A stretch of DNA of 64,000 bases, taken from NCBI GenBank assembly GCA_041319085.1, contig CP101033.1:3677501-3741500 (forward strand), read 5' to 3'. The notes beneath the pieces are model-generated. The model did not search any database. It saw only the letters and a program-made list of their open reading frames with translations, and had not been told where the DNA came from. Numbering within the stretch: position 1 is the stretch's first letter; each line of letters opens with the position of its first letter. Source of the DNA: Aeromonas veronii. Lineage in GTDB: Bacteria > Pseudomonadota > Gammaproteobacteria > Enterobacterales > Aeromonadaceae. Of the stretch, positions 43,006 to 51,212 are shown in pieces. Position numbers and translations under genes: made by a program.

Positions 43006-43038
43006 AGAGAGGGGCGCCGCAGCGCCCCTCTCTCTTTT
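43006..43038. terminator. Bidirectional terminator
   Basis: Twelve-base stem AGAGAGGGGCGC / GCGCCCCTCTCT around CGCA, followed by CTTTT on the plus strand. It lies between convergent genes ending at 42970 and 43047. Confidence 0.8.
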
Positions 43039-43046
43039 CACCCTGC

Positions 43047-44219
43047 TCAGCCCAGCAGCAGATAGAGCTGGTGCGCCGCAACCCCGGCACTCAAGCCGCC
43101 GATGGTGTGGGCGACGATGGCGCGGGAGGTGAGGTGGCGATAGCCGAGGGCATCGAGCATGGCGGTGTGGGTGCTTAAAAAGCCGCTCCAGCACATCCCC
43201 ATGGCGGTAAACACCGCGACCTCGTTACCGGTGATCCACCCCTTGGCGATAAAGGGAGGCACCAGCGACATGGCGGCACCGACCGCACCGAGCGAGGTAG
43301 CCGGGAAGGCGACCAGCTCCGGTTGTTGGAAGCCAAACAGCAGGTCAAACAGCCAGCCCACCTTAGCAGCCAGCACCGGCAGCAGCGCAACCCCCTGGAA
43401 GGCTTCACCGGTATAACCCTTCTCCCCCGGGCCGAAGGTCAGCAGCATCACGAAAGTGCTGATGATCAGCACCCCGGGGATCACCGCCATCCCCAGCTCC
43501 ACGCCCGATTTGCCACCATCGAGCAATGAGTTGAGGATCCGCAGCCAGCCGGGGGCAGCCTCTTTGGTCACCCCAACCTTGGAGCCATTGCCCGCTGGTT
43601 GCTCATCGATCAGCACTTCCCCCACCAAGGGGCGGATCATCCGCTGCATCAGTCGGGTAGAGACCACCGAGCCCACCAGAGCGCCGAGCAGCCCGATCAG
43701 CGCCGCGCTGGCGGTGGATTCACCGCTCGGCAACTGCAGAGTGGCCATAAAGGTGACCACGATCAGCCCCATGCCAAAGGCGGTGCCGAAGTTAGTGAGC
43801 GACACCAGTTGCCAGGGGGTGAAGCCTTTGCGAAAGCGGCTGTCCTTGGCGAGGCTGATCACCGCCGGGTTGTCGGAGAAGAAAGTCATCAGCGCCGCCA
43901 GCGCGGTGCGGCCGGGCAGACGAAACACCGGCTTCATCAGCGGGGCCAGCAGTACCTCCAGCAGGCGGATCACCCCGAACTCGCTCAACAGCTGGCTCAG
44001 GGCGCCGGAGAGCACTGTGATGCCCATGATAAAGAGCACGGTATTGAGCAGCAGCTGGTGGGCGGTATTGAACAGGGTATTGACCATGGCCGAGAGGCCC
44101 ATCTGGCTGCCGAGGTAACCGAACAGGCTGCCGAGAATAAGCAGCACCAGCACCGGCTCCAGCCAGTCCCGAATAGCGGAAAGTCGCCCCTTTGACTCTA
44201 TAACTACATGATTTTCCAT
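43047..44219 (-). CDS. Nucleoside-recognition (Gate) domain membrane protein, YjiH-like
   Basis: 390 residues from ATG 44219 (CAGGAT upstream; an alternative start is at 44237). It has about ten membrane segments with two Gate-type halves: residues ~15-180, with FFSDNPAVISLAKDSRF, and ~245-390, with FQQPELVAFPATSLGAVGAAMSLVPPFIAKGWITGNEVAVFTAMGMCWSGFLSTHTAMLD. Related proteins (YjiH, SpmA/B, NupX) include nucleoside transporters and spore proteins. The substrate is unknown and no neighbour suggests one. Confidence 0.8.
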   Translation of the reverse strand: MENHVVIESKGRLSAIRDWLEPVLVLLILGSLFGYLGSQMGLSAMVNTLFNTAHQLLLNTVLFIMGITVLSGALSQLLSEFGVIRLLEVLLAPLMKPVFRLPGRTALAALMTFFSDNPAVISLAKDSRFRKGFTPWQLVSLTNFGTAFGMGLIVVTFMATLQLPSGESTASAALIGLLGALVGSVVSTRLMQRMIRPLVGEVLIDEQPAGNGSKVGVTKEAAPGWLRILNSLLDGGKSGVELGMAVIPGVLIISTFVMLLTFGPGEKGYTGEAFQGVALLPVLAAKVGWLFDLLFGFQQPELVAFPATSLGAVGAAMSLVPPFIAKGWITGNEVAVFTAMGMCWSGFLSTHTAMLDALGYRHLTSRAIVAHTIGGLSAGVAAHQLYLLLG

Positions 44220-44287
44220 ATCTATCCTGCGGTTCATCTGTGCGTGTGTGGTTGTTTTTATGGTTGTTAACGGGCTGGGCCCAATAG

Positions 44288-44320
44288 AAAAAAGCCCTTG
44301 TCTTGCGACAAGGGCTTTTT
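44288..44320 (-). terminator. Terminator of the tRNA operon
   Basis: Stem AAAAAGCCCTTGTC / GACAAGGGCTTTTT with loop TTGC, directly after the 3' end of tRNA-Asn on the minus strand. The flanking A/T runs would allow bidirectional use. Confidence 0.92.
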
Positions 44321-44324
44321 GAAT

Positions 44325-44400
44325 TGGCTCCTCCTACTGGACTTGAACCAGTGACATACGGATTAACAGTCCGCCGTTCTACCGACTGAACTAAGGAGGA
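44325..44400 (-). tRNA. tRNA-Asn (anticodon GTT)
   Basis: 76 bases folding as a normal cloverleaf: acceptor TCCTCCT, anticodon arm around CTGTTAA, T-loop GTTCAAGTC, encoded CCA. Last gene of a four-tRNA operon, followed by a terminator. Confidence 0.96.
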
Positions 44401-44444
44401 ATTGTACTTCGGAGACCAGATATCGCTATCTCATCAACCTTAAT

Positions 44445-44520
44445 TGGTGCCCAGAGACGGAATCGAACCGCCGACACGGGGATTTTCAATCCCCTGCTCT
44501 ACCGACTGAGCTATCTGGGC
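44445..44520 (-). tRNA. tRNA-Phe (anticodon GAA), copy 2
   Basis: 76 bases: acceptor GCCCAGA, anticodon loop TTGAAAA, T-loop GGTTCGATTCC, encoded CCA. Identical to the copy at 44651-44726. Confidence 0.96.
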
Positions 44521-44523
44521 AAA

Positions 44524-44599
<76 letters not shown>

Positions 44600-44650
44600 A
44601 CACTTTAAACCATTGTGCATGAACAAATTTTTATTTCATGGCACCAAAAT

Positions 44651-44726
44651 TGGTGCCCAGAGACGGAATCGAACCGCCGACACGGGGATTTTCAATCCCC
44701 TGCTCTACCGACTGAGCTATCTGGGC
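44651..44726 (-). tRNA. tRNA-Phe (anticodon GAA), copy 1
   Basis: 76 bases, identical to 44445-44520. First gene of the operon on the minus strand, downstream of plsY's end on the plus-coordinate side. Confidence 0.96.
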
Positions 44727-44773
44727 GTGGGCGCTATTAAACGGATTTTAAGGCGGATGGTCAACGGGAAATT

Positions 44774-45436
44774 TCACTTTTTGTCTCGTTCGTCTTTTTT
44801 TTGCGCAACATCGCCCATTTCTGCCACTTCCTCGGCACAGGCCGCGCCTTTTCGCCCCCAGACTCTGGGTTCCTCTCCCTTGAGCAGGCGGGAGATGTTC
44901 TCATGATGGCGGATCAGAATGAGGCAGGAGAGCAGCGAGACTGGCAGGGTATATTCGGGTTTGAGCAGGTAGGTAAAAAGCGGTGTCAGCAGCACGGTAA
45001 TGATGGAGGCCAGTGAGGAGTAGCCGCTCACCAGCAGCACCAGCAGCCAGGTGCCGATCACGGCCCCCCCCATGGTGAAGCCGATGGGCATCATGGTGCC
45101 CAGTGCCGTGGCGACCCCTTTGCCACCGCGAAAATGAAAGAAGATGGGGTACATGTGACCGAGGCAGGCGGCGACCCCGATAAAGCCGAGGTAGACGGGT
45201 TTGATCTGCAGATACCAAGCGAGATAGACGGGCACAGTCCCCTTGAGGACATCGAGCAGCAGCACCACCAGCGCCGCCAGCCGACCACCAAGACGCAGCA
45301 CATTGGTCGCCCCCGGATTGTGGGAGCCATGATCCCGCGGGTCGGGCAGACCACTGCAGCGGGAGACCAGCACAGCACTGGATAGTGACCCCCCCAGGTA
45401 GGCCAGAATAATCATCAAAATCGTCAGGGCCGTCAT
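44774..45436 (-). CDS. plsY: Acyl-phosphate glycerol-3-phosphate acyltransferase
   Basis: Inner-membrane enzyme adding the first acyl chain from acyl phosphate to glycerol 3-phosphate. From ATG 45436 it has 220 residues and about five membrane segments. The three active-site motifs are [26 protein letters not shown] and [14 protein letters not shown]. The Shine-Dalgarno is weak. It is divergent from folB, an arrangement also seen in E. coli and Vibrio (ygiH-folB). Confidence 0.95.
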   Translation of the reverse strand: MTALTILMIILAYLGGSLSSAVLVSRCSGLPDPRDHGSHNPGATNVLRLGGRLAALVVLLLDVLKGTVPVYLAWYLQIKPVYLGFIGVAACLGHMYPIFFHFRGGKGVATALGTMMPIGFTMGGAVIGTWLLVLLVSGYSSLASIITVLLTPLFTYLLKPEYTLPVSLLSCLILIRHHENISRLLKGEEPRVWGRKGAACAEEVAEMGDVAQKKDERDKK

Positions 45437-45593
45437 CTTGGTCGTTTTTACCACGATATGAATGGGGTATGATGCGGGCCACATACGCTGGCATGGGCCC
45501 ATGCCCACCCAGAGCGCCTCGGCAAGCCTGTTGCCCGGCCAGCATCCCTGCGCTGTCATCACAGCCCATCAAGAGTAAAGAAGAAGTACAGTC

Positions 45594-45965
45594 ATGGACA
45601 AGGTGTTTATTCGCGGACTCGAAGTTTTGACCACCATAGGTGTATATGAGTGGGAGAAAGGCATTCGCCAGAAGCTCCGTTTTGACCTCGAGATGGGGTT
45701 CGACAACCGCCCCGCCGCCGCAACCGACGACATCAATCTGGCACTGGATTATGCCGACCTCTCCAACAAGATTTGCGAGCATGTCAGCGGTAAGGTGGTC
45801 GAACTGGTCGAGACCATGGCCGAACAGGTTGCCATGCTGGTGTTGGCCGATGAGCGGGTGCAGTGGGTCAAGGTGACCCTCACCAAGCCGGGCGCCGTGC
45901 CCAATGCCGCCGGGGTCGGCGTCGAGATCCTGCGCCATCGCACGCCAGCCGCGAGCAGCAACTGA
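45594..45965 (+). CDS. folB: Dihydroneopterin aldolase
   Basis: Folate pathway enzyme splitting dihydroneopterin to 6-hydroxymethyl-dihydropterin. 123 residues; MDKVFIRGLEVLTTIGVYEWEK, DYADLSNKI, and LVETMAEQVAMLVL with the pterin-binding Glu are characteristic, and the catalytic Lys is in KVTLTKPGA. Its stop codon shares one base with the folK start, so the two are translationally coupled and catalyse consecutive steps. Confidence 0.96.
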   Translation: MDKVFIRGLEVLTTIGVYEWEKGIRQKLRFDLEMGFDNRPAAATDDINLALDYADLSNKICEHVSGKVVELVETMAEQVAMLVLADERVQWVKVTLTKPGAVPNAAGVGVEILRHRTPAASSN

Positions 45966-46474
45966 TGACCACCCTCTATATCAGCCTCGGCTCCAACATC
46001 GAGCGGGATCGCCATATCCGTGCCGGACTCGATGCGCTGCACGCCGAGTTTGGCGAGCTGCGGGTCTCCCGGGTATTTGAAAGCGAGGCGGTCGGCTTCA
46101 ACGGCCGCCCCTTCTACAACCTGGTAGTGGCGGCCGACACCGACCTGCCGCTGGCCACCGTCTGCCAGCGACTGCGGGCCATGGAGTTCGCCCACGGCCG
46201 CGAGCCAGATGCCAAAAAATTCGCCCCGCGCACCCTGGATCTCGATCTGCTGCTCTATGGCGACCTTGTCTGCGACACCCCGCTGGTGCTGCCGCGCGGT
46301 GAAGTGCTCACCAACGCCTTCGTGCTGTGGCCGCTGGCCGAGCTGGCCCCCGCCCTGCGCCACCCCGCCGATGGCCGCACCATGGGCGAGCTGTGGCAAG
46401 CCTATGACAAGGCCTCCCAGCAACTGCGCCCCATTCCCTTTCACTGGGAAGCGTGCGAATTGCAGCATCACTGA
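45965..46474 (+). CDS. folK: 2-amino-4-hydroxy-6-hydroxymethyldihydropteridine pyrophosphokinase
   Basis: Transfers pyrophosphate from ATP to hydroxymethyl-dihydropterin, directly after folB in the pathway. 169 residues starting MTTLYISLGSNI. The HPPK signature RTLDLDLLLYGD and the pterin site YNLVVAADT are present. The start overlaps the folB stop (TGATG). A terminator follows. Confidence 0.95.
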   Translation: MTTLYISLGSNIERDRHIRAGLDALHAEFGELRVSRVFESEAVGFNGRPFYNLVVAADTDLPLATVCQRLRAMEFAHGREPDAKKFAPRTLDLDLLLYGDLVCDTPLVLPRGEVLTNAFVLWPLAELAPALRHPADGRTMGELWQAYDKASQQLRPIPFHWEACELQHH

Positions 46475-46477
46475 TCC

Positions 46478-46510
46478 ACAAGGGCGCCTCACGGCGCCCT
46501 TGTGGTTTAT
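46478..46510 (+). terminator. Terminator of folB-folK
   Basis: ACAAGGGCGCC / GGCGCCCTTGT around TCAC, then GGTTTATC, just after the folK stop. Confidence 0.75.
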
Positions 46511-46574
46511 CGCGAAATGAAGAGGGCCCGACCCTGCGAGGCTGGCAGGATAGCGCCCACGACAGGAAAACCCC

Positions 46575-47063
46575 ATGCCACTTGATACCATTCACCATTT
46601 CAACTGCCAGCTGCTGGCCGAACTGCCCCACCAGCGCTATGAGCACGAACCCATCCTCGATTACGCTACCGACGAACGGGTCAAGGCCCGCCTCGGCTGG
46701 CAGGCGGAGTTCAGCAAGACCCTGTTTCTCAAGTTCAAGGATGGCCGCTTCGCCCTGCTGCTGACCCACAGGGACGGGCGGCTCGACAACAAGGCGGTCA
46801 AGGCCGCGCTCGGGGCCAAGCCCTCCATCTGCAGCGCCGAGGAGATGCAGGCGGAGATCGGCTGCCTGCCGGGGGCCGTCTGCCCCTTCCTGCCGCGCGC
46901 CGATATTCCGCTACTGGTTGACCCGCAACTGCTCAACCACACCGCCTTCACCTGGACTCCGGGCCACCCGGATCAGACCTTTCTGCTGGCGACCGTGCAT
47001 CTGGCCGGGGTGCTGGCGCAGCTCCCCTGCGAGGTCAGCTATCTGCCTGCCCCGACGGCGTAG
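46575..47063 (+). CDS. YbaK/ProX-domain aminoacyl-tRNA deacylase-like protein
   Basis: 162 residues, with AGGA 7 bases upstream. It appears to be a second YbaK-fold protein in this window, distinct from ybaK at 29715: KTLFLKFKDGRFALLLTHRDGRLDNKAVKAALGAKPSICSAEEMQAEIGCLPGAVCPF. Such proteins edit mischarged tRNA in trans (ProXp group), but the specific substrate cannot be read here. The end overlaps the convergent mdtD end by 29 bases. Confidence 0.75.
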   Translation: MPLDTIHHFNCQLLAELPHQRYEHEPILDYATDERVKARLGWQAEFSKTLFLKFKDGRFALLLTHRDGRLDNKAVKAALGAKPSICSAEEMQAEIGCLPGAVCPFLPRADIPLLVDPQLLNHTAFTWTPGHPDQTFLLATVHLAGVLAQLPCEVSYLPAPTA

Positions 47064-48447
47064 CCCCATCGCGCGCCAGCTGGGCGAAGATCAGTGCCGC
47101 CAGCATGGAGAGTAACCCGACGCAGAGGTAGGTAAGGTGGAATCCTGCCAGCCACTGGCCGTTGGCGGCTGAGGTGCCCGCCGAGAAGAGCCCGAGCAGG
47201 CTGGCGGCGATCGCCACCCCCAAGCTCATGGAGAGCTGCATCACCACCGAGAGCAGACCGTTGCCGCTGCTGGCCAGGGCCGGGCTCAACTCCCGCAGGG
47301 TCAGGGTATTCATGGCGGAGAACTGCAGCGAGTTGATGGCGCCAAAGATCGCCAGCCAGGCAAGCAGGACCCAGTGCGGCAACTGGTTGTCGATCAAGTA
47401 GAAGCTGGCGATCATCGCCCCCAGCAACAGGGTGTTGCCGACCAGAATACGGCGATAGCCCACCTTGGGAATCAGCTTGTTCACCAGCGTCTTGGTCAGC
47501 ATGGCGCCAATCACGGTGGGGATCATGGTCATCCCCGCCTTGCTCGGCGAAAAACCAAGCCCCAGTTGCAGAAACAGCGGGGTGAGGAACGGCATGGCAC
47601 CGCTGCCGAGGCGGGCAAACAGGTTGCCCCAGATGCCGATAGCGAAGGAGCTGGTTTTGAACAGCGCCAGACTGAACAGCGGCTGCTCCGCATTGGCGGC
47701 ATAGAGCCAGTAACTCGCCATCGCTGCCAGCCCGAAAATGAGCGCAAACAGCGCCCAACCGGTGGAGATGCTGTGCTCCCCCAACCCCTGCAAGCCGACC
47801 GACACCAGTACCATGCCGACACTGAACATCACAAATCCCTGCCAGTCGAAACGGGCGGTCTGTTGGCGCAGCTCCGGCATAAAGTGCCAGCTGGCGAGAA
47901 AGCCGAGCAGCCCCACCGGCAGGTTGATGAGAAACACCCAGTGCCAGCTTGCCACCTCCACCAGCCAACCACCGAGCGCCGGCCCCATCAGCGGGCCGAG
48001 CAGCCCCGGGATGGTGACGAACGACATCACCCGCAGCAGCTCGTGTTTGTCATAGACCCGCAGCACTGCCAGTCGCCCCACCGGCATCAGCAGCGCACCG
48101 CCGATCCCCTGCAACACCCGGGCCGCCACCAGCATGAAAAGGGTGTTGGAGGCGGCGCAGGCGAGCGAGCCCAGCGTAAAGAGCGAGATGGCGGCCAGAT
48201 AGATGCGGCGGGTGCCGAATCGGTCCGCCAGCCAGCCGGAGGCCGGGATCAGCAACGCCACTGTCAGCATGTAGGCGATGATCACCGACTGCATCTGCAG
48301 CGGGCTCTCCCCCAGCGTCTCGGCCATGCTCGGCAGGGCGGTATTGAGGATGGTGGCATCCAGCGCCTGCATAAAGAAACCGACTGCCGCCAGCAGGGGC
48401 AACCACTTGCGCTGGGCAGGGGTCACCCCGAGTGAAACTTCCGCCAT
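47035..48447 (-). CDS. MFS multidrug exporter, MdtD-like (DHA2)
   Basis: Proton-coupled efflux pump of 470 residues (E. coli MdtD 471) with 14 predicted membrane segments. Motif stretches: ALDATILNTALPSMA (motif D1), GWLADRFGTRRIY (motif A) and GLLGPLMGPALGGWL (motif C, typical of exporters). ATG 48447 has GGAGG upstream. It is not in an mdtABC cluster, unlike E. coli, so RND-pump partnership is not implied. Confidence 0.87.
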   Translation of the reverse strand: MAEVSLGVTPAQRKWLPLLAAVGFFMQALDATILNTALPSMAETLGESPLQMQSVIIAYMLTVALLIPASGWLADRFGTRRIYLAAISLFTLGSLACAASNTLFMLVAARVLQGIGGALLMPVGRLAVLRVYDKHELLRVMSFVTIPGLLGPLMGPALGGWLVEVASWHWVFLINLPVGLLGFLASWHFMPELRQQTARFDWQGFVMFSVGMVLVSVGLQGLGEHSISTGWALFALIFGLAAMASYWLYAANAEQPLFSLALFKTSSFAIGIWGNLFARLGSGAMPFLTPLFLQLGLGFSPSKAGMTMIPTVIGAMLTKTLVNKLIPKVGYRRILVGNTLLLGAMIASFYLIDNQLPHWVLLAWLAIFGAINSLQFSAMNTLTLRELSPALASSGNGLLSVVMQLSMSLGVAIAASLLGLFSAGTSAANGQWLAGFHLTYLCVGLLSMLAALIFAQLARDGATPSGQADS

Positions 48448-48471
48448 AACAAACCACCTCCACTTCGGGAA

Positions 48472-48506
48472 TAAAAAAGACCCGCTCTCGTTGTTACGGG
48501 CGGGTC
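48472..48506 (-). terminator. Terminator of the oxidase-GTPase operon
   Basis: GACCCGC / GCGGGTC with a 14-base loop that can pair partly. The minus-strand continuation is TTTTTTATT. It lies 10 bases after the GTPase stop. Confidence 0.8.
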
Positions 48507-48516
48507 ATGACAGACA

Positions 48517-49644
48517 TCAGGCGTCCGGTTGGCCGAGCATGGCTTTGAGCCGCTCTTCCAGAGTGGGCTCGGGGGCCTTGAGGGTCGCCATAAAGAGCTG
48601 CTCGATACCGGCCTTGTCCTGACTCTTCACGATAAACACCAGTCTGGACTGAGCCTTGCCCTCCGGCCAGTCGCCCAGCGCCTGCAGCGGATAGAGCTGG
48701 CCGTGAACGCCGTGGATCACCACCGGCTGGCTCTCCCCTTCCAGCTGCAAGATCCCCTTGAGGCGCAGCAGGGCATCGCCATATTGCGCCTGCACCGCAT
48801 CGATGGCGGCCAGCAGACGAGAGGGCTTGAGCGGCTCACCGATACGCAAAGAGAAACTCTCGATGCTGCCGTGCTCGAAGTGGGTGGGCGCCGCGGTGCC
48901 CACCTTGGCGGCGAACGGTTGCATCTTCGGCTGCATGGGTGACGCCAGCCCCTGCTTGGGGGATTCGGTGCGCAGCCAGGCCAGCAGCTGGCGCACATCG
49001 CGCCCCGCTGCCTCATTGTAGGCGCCCAGCTTATCCAGCACCGCTGGCGACAGTTCGCCATTGGTCACCCGCTCGATGGGGGCGGCCGGATTGAGGGCCG
49101 CCAGCTGGGCTTCGACCCGCGCCAGTTGCTCGCTATCAACCAAATCGCCCTTGCTCACCACCAGCAGATCCGCCAGCGCTACCTGCTTCACCGCCTCATA
49201 CTGGGCCGCCAACTGCTGCTCGATATGACCGGCATCCACCACGGTGACGGTGCCATCGAAGCGGTAGCGCTGAGCGATAAAGCCCTCTTCCCTCAACGTG
49301 AAGAGCACGGGGGCCGGATCCGCGAGGCCAGTGGTCTCGATAATCAGCCGCTTGAACGGTTTGATCTTGCGCTGAATGGCCTTCATAAACAGCCCCTGCA
49401 ACGCCTCCACCAGAGAGCCCTGCACCGAGCAGCAGATGCAGCCGGAGTCGAGCAGCATCACCTGCTCATCCACCTGTTGCACCAGATGGTGATCCAGCCC
49501 CACCGAGCCGAACTCGTTGATCAGCACTGCGCACTCGCCAAGCTCCGGCTGCTTGACCCAGTGGTTGAGCAGAGTTGTCTTGCCGCTGCCAAGAAAGCCG
49601 GTCAGCAGGGTCACAGGGATACGAGTATCTTGCATATCGGTCAT
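48517..49644 (-). CDS. CobW/YjiA-family metallochaperone GTPase
   Basis: G3E GTPase of 375 residues that binds Zn or similar metals and delivers them to clients. Walker A GFLGSGKTTLLN, metal site GCICCS, ETTGLADP and VSKGDL (G4, normally NKxD, here SKGD) are visible. The C-terminal CobW domain runs from ~250 to ~365. The His-rich tract of some paralogues is absent. It starts nine bases after the lactone oxidase, so it is probably co-translated with it; a role in metal supply to a partner is inference. Confidence 0.9.
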   Translation of the reverse strand: MTDMQDTRIPVTLLTGFLGSGKTTLLNHWVKQPELGECAVLINEFGSVGLDHHLVQQVDEQVMLLDSGCICCSVQGSLVEALQGLFMKAIQRKIKPFKRLIIETTGLADPAPVLFTLREEGFIAQRYRFDGTVTVVDAGHIEQQLAAQYEAVKQVALADLLVVSKGDLVDSEQLARVEAQLAALNPAAPIERVTNGELSPAVLDKLGAYNEAAGRDVRQLLAWLRTESPKQGLASPMQPKMQPFAAKVGTAAPTHFEHGSIESFSLRIGEPLKPSRLLAAIDAVQAQYGDALLRLKGILQLEGESQPVVIHGVHGQLYPLQALGDWPEGKAQSRLVFIVKSQDKAGIEQLFMATLKAPEPTLEERLKAMLGQPDA

Positions 49645-49653
49645 GTCAGATCC

Positions 49654-51060
49654 TTACCGGTTTGCAAACAGGTCGCTGAGCCAGCGGTTTTCAAAGCGGC
49701 CATGGGGGTCGAGCTCGGCTTTCAACGCCACGAAGTCGTTCCAGCGCGGCAGCAGGGCCGGGAAGTCGTAGAGATCCATCACCAGATGCTTGCCAAAATG
49801 GGGAATACCGCCAAGCGGCACCAGCAGTTGCTGCAACTCGCGCATCTGCTCCATGGAGCCGTTGACGAAGGTGCCGTCCGCCGCCAGATAGACCAGAAAA
49901 CCGATCCAGCAGACCGACTGATCATAAGCTGCACTGAGCCAGGCCTCTGAAGGGCCGGTGCAGCGCAGGATAAAGGGGTAGTGCAATACGCCCGGGTTGG
50001 TCTGCTGCCAGGCCTGCAGGGTCTCCAGTGCCTCGTTCATCCGATGGAGCGGTACCGCCACCTCGCAGTTGATCTGGGGGGCAGGGATCCCCTTGCAGAG
50101 GATCTGGTAGACGTTGCCCACCAGATCGGAGGCATCCTTGAAGCGGCGCACCGTCTCGAAGTGCTCCCCCGCCAACGCCTCATCCTTGGTGTCTTTGGCC
50201 ATCTTCTGCAGGGTGGCGTCGATCGTGGCATTAAGAGCAGCGTTCATGCGGGTGTCGATATCGCCATCAAGCAGCAACGGCTCGCTGCCGCCAGCGCGGT
50301 AGCGGGCAACCTCCTCATCGGAGGCGGGATCCACCAGCCAGATGTGGCTCTCGCCGGTCCAGGCAAACCACCAGCTCTTCACAAAGCCGTGCTCGCGGTT
50401 GAGCCGCTCGTTGTGCTCCAAGAGGAATGGGTAGTCGGTGGTGAACTTGGTGCAGCGCATGATGCGGTTGGGCACGGTACGCAGTGTGACGTCGAGCAGG
50501 ATGCCGAGCATCCCCATCCCCATCACGAAGGCGCCGAAGCGCGGATCTGTGCGATCCACCCGGATGATGTCGCCATTGGCCAGCATCAACGTCATCGCCG
50601 CCACCGCATCGCACAGGGCAGACTGGTGCAGCCCCTGACCGTGGGTGCCGGTGCTGAGGGCGCCGCCCAGGGTCTGGATGCCGATAACGCCGGGGGATGC
50701 GGGCAGCATCCGCTCCATGGCGATCAGCTCGGCGTAGACGGTATCGAGCGGCGTCCCCGCCTGATAGGTCACGGTATCGGCCGTTTTCGCCAACTGGCCG
50801 CGTAGGTGGTGCAAGTCCACCAGCAGCGCCTGACTGCCCTCGGCATAGACGCTGTGAATGGGTTCAAAAGAGAGGCCGGAGCCGATAAGGCGCAGCTTGC
50901 GCTCGGGGTGTTCCCGCAGCAGCGCCTGCAGCTCATCGCGGGTTTTCGGGCGCCACACCTGATCCAGCGCCCCGAGCGGGTTGGTTCTCGACCAGTTGAA
51001 CAGCACCTCCCGATTACCGATCGCCTTGATGCTGTGAAATGCCTGGAACTGCACCGTCAT
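49654..51060 (-). CDS. FAD-linked sugar-lactone oxidase (D-arabinono-1,4-lactone oxidase type)
   Basis: 468 residues from ATG 51060. The N-terminal FAD_binding_4 domain (residues ~15-180) includes LIGSGLSFEPIH and GIQTLGGALSTGTHGQG. The C-terminal ALO domain (~190-465) includes YDFPALLPRWNDFVALKAELDPHGRFENRWLSDLF. This is the architecture of gulonolactone and arabinonolactone oxidases. The residue before the HGQG site lacks a clear covalent-His motif, so the FAD is probably non-covalent. It is the first gene of the operon with the CobW-type GTPase. The substrate is unknown. Confidence 0.83.
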   Translation of the reverse strand: MTVQFQAFHSIKAIGNREVLFNWSRTNPLGALDQVWRPKTRDELQALLREHPERKLRLIGSGLSFEPIHSVYAEGSQALLVDLHHLRGQLAKTADTVTYQAGTPLDTVYAELIAMERMLPASPGVIGIQTLGGALSTGTHGQGLHQSALCDAVAAMTLMLANGDIIRVDRTDPRFGAFVMGMGMLGILLDVTLRTVPNRIMRCTKFTTDYPFLLEHNERLNREHGFVKSWWFAWTGESHIWLVDPASDEEVARYRAGGSEPLLLDGDIDTRMNAALNATIDATLQKMAKDTKDEALAGEHFETVRRFKDASDLVGNVYQILCKGIPAPQINCEVAVPLHRMNEALETLQAWQQTNPGVLHYPFILRCTGPSEAWLSAAYDQSVCWIGFLVYLAADGTFVNGSMEQMRELQQLLVPLGGIPHFGKHLVMDLYDFPALLPRWNDFVALKAELDPHGRFENRWLSDLFANR

Positions 51061-51128
51061 ACCACCCCTAACACTGGTCGCTTGAGAAAAGAGCGTCAAT
51101 TCTACCGAAAATCACCGAAAGAGGGACA

Positions 51129-51157
51129 AAAAAGCGCCCCGGCATCGGCCGGGGCGT
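51129..51157 (-). terminator. Terminator of acnB
   Basis: CGCCCCGG / CCGGGGCG with loop around CCGATG; the minus-strand tail is CTTTTTTG. It lies about 55 bases after the acnB stop. Confidence 0.85.
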
Positions 51158-51212
51158 GTCAGAGGTATAGGCTACGGCCATGATTGCCGAGCCATTCAGG
51201 CTGGGATCCGCC

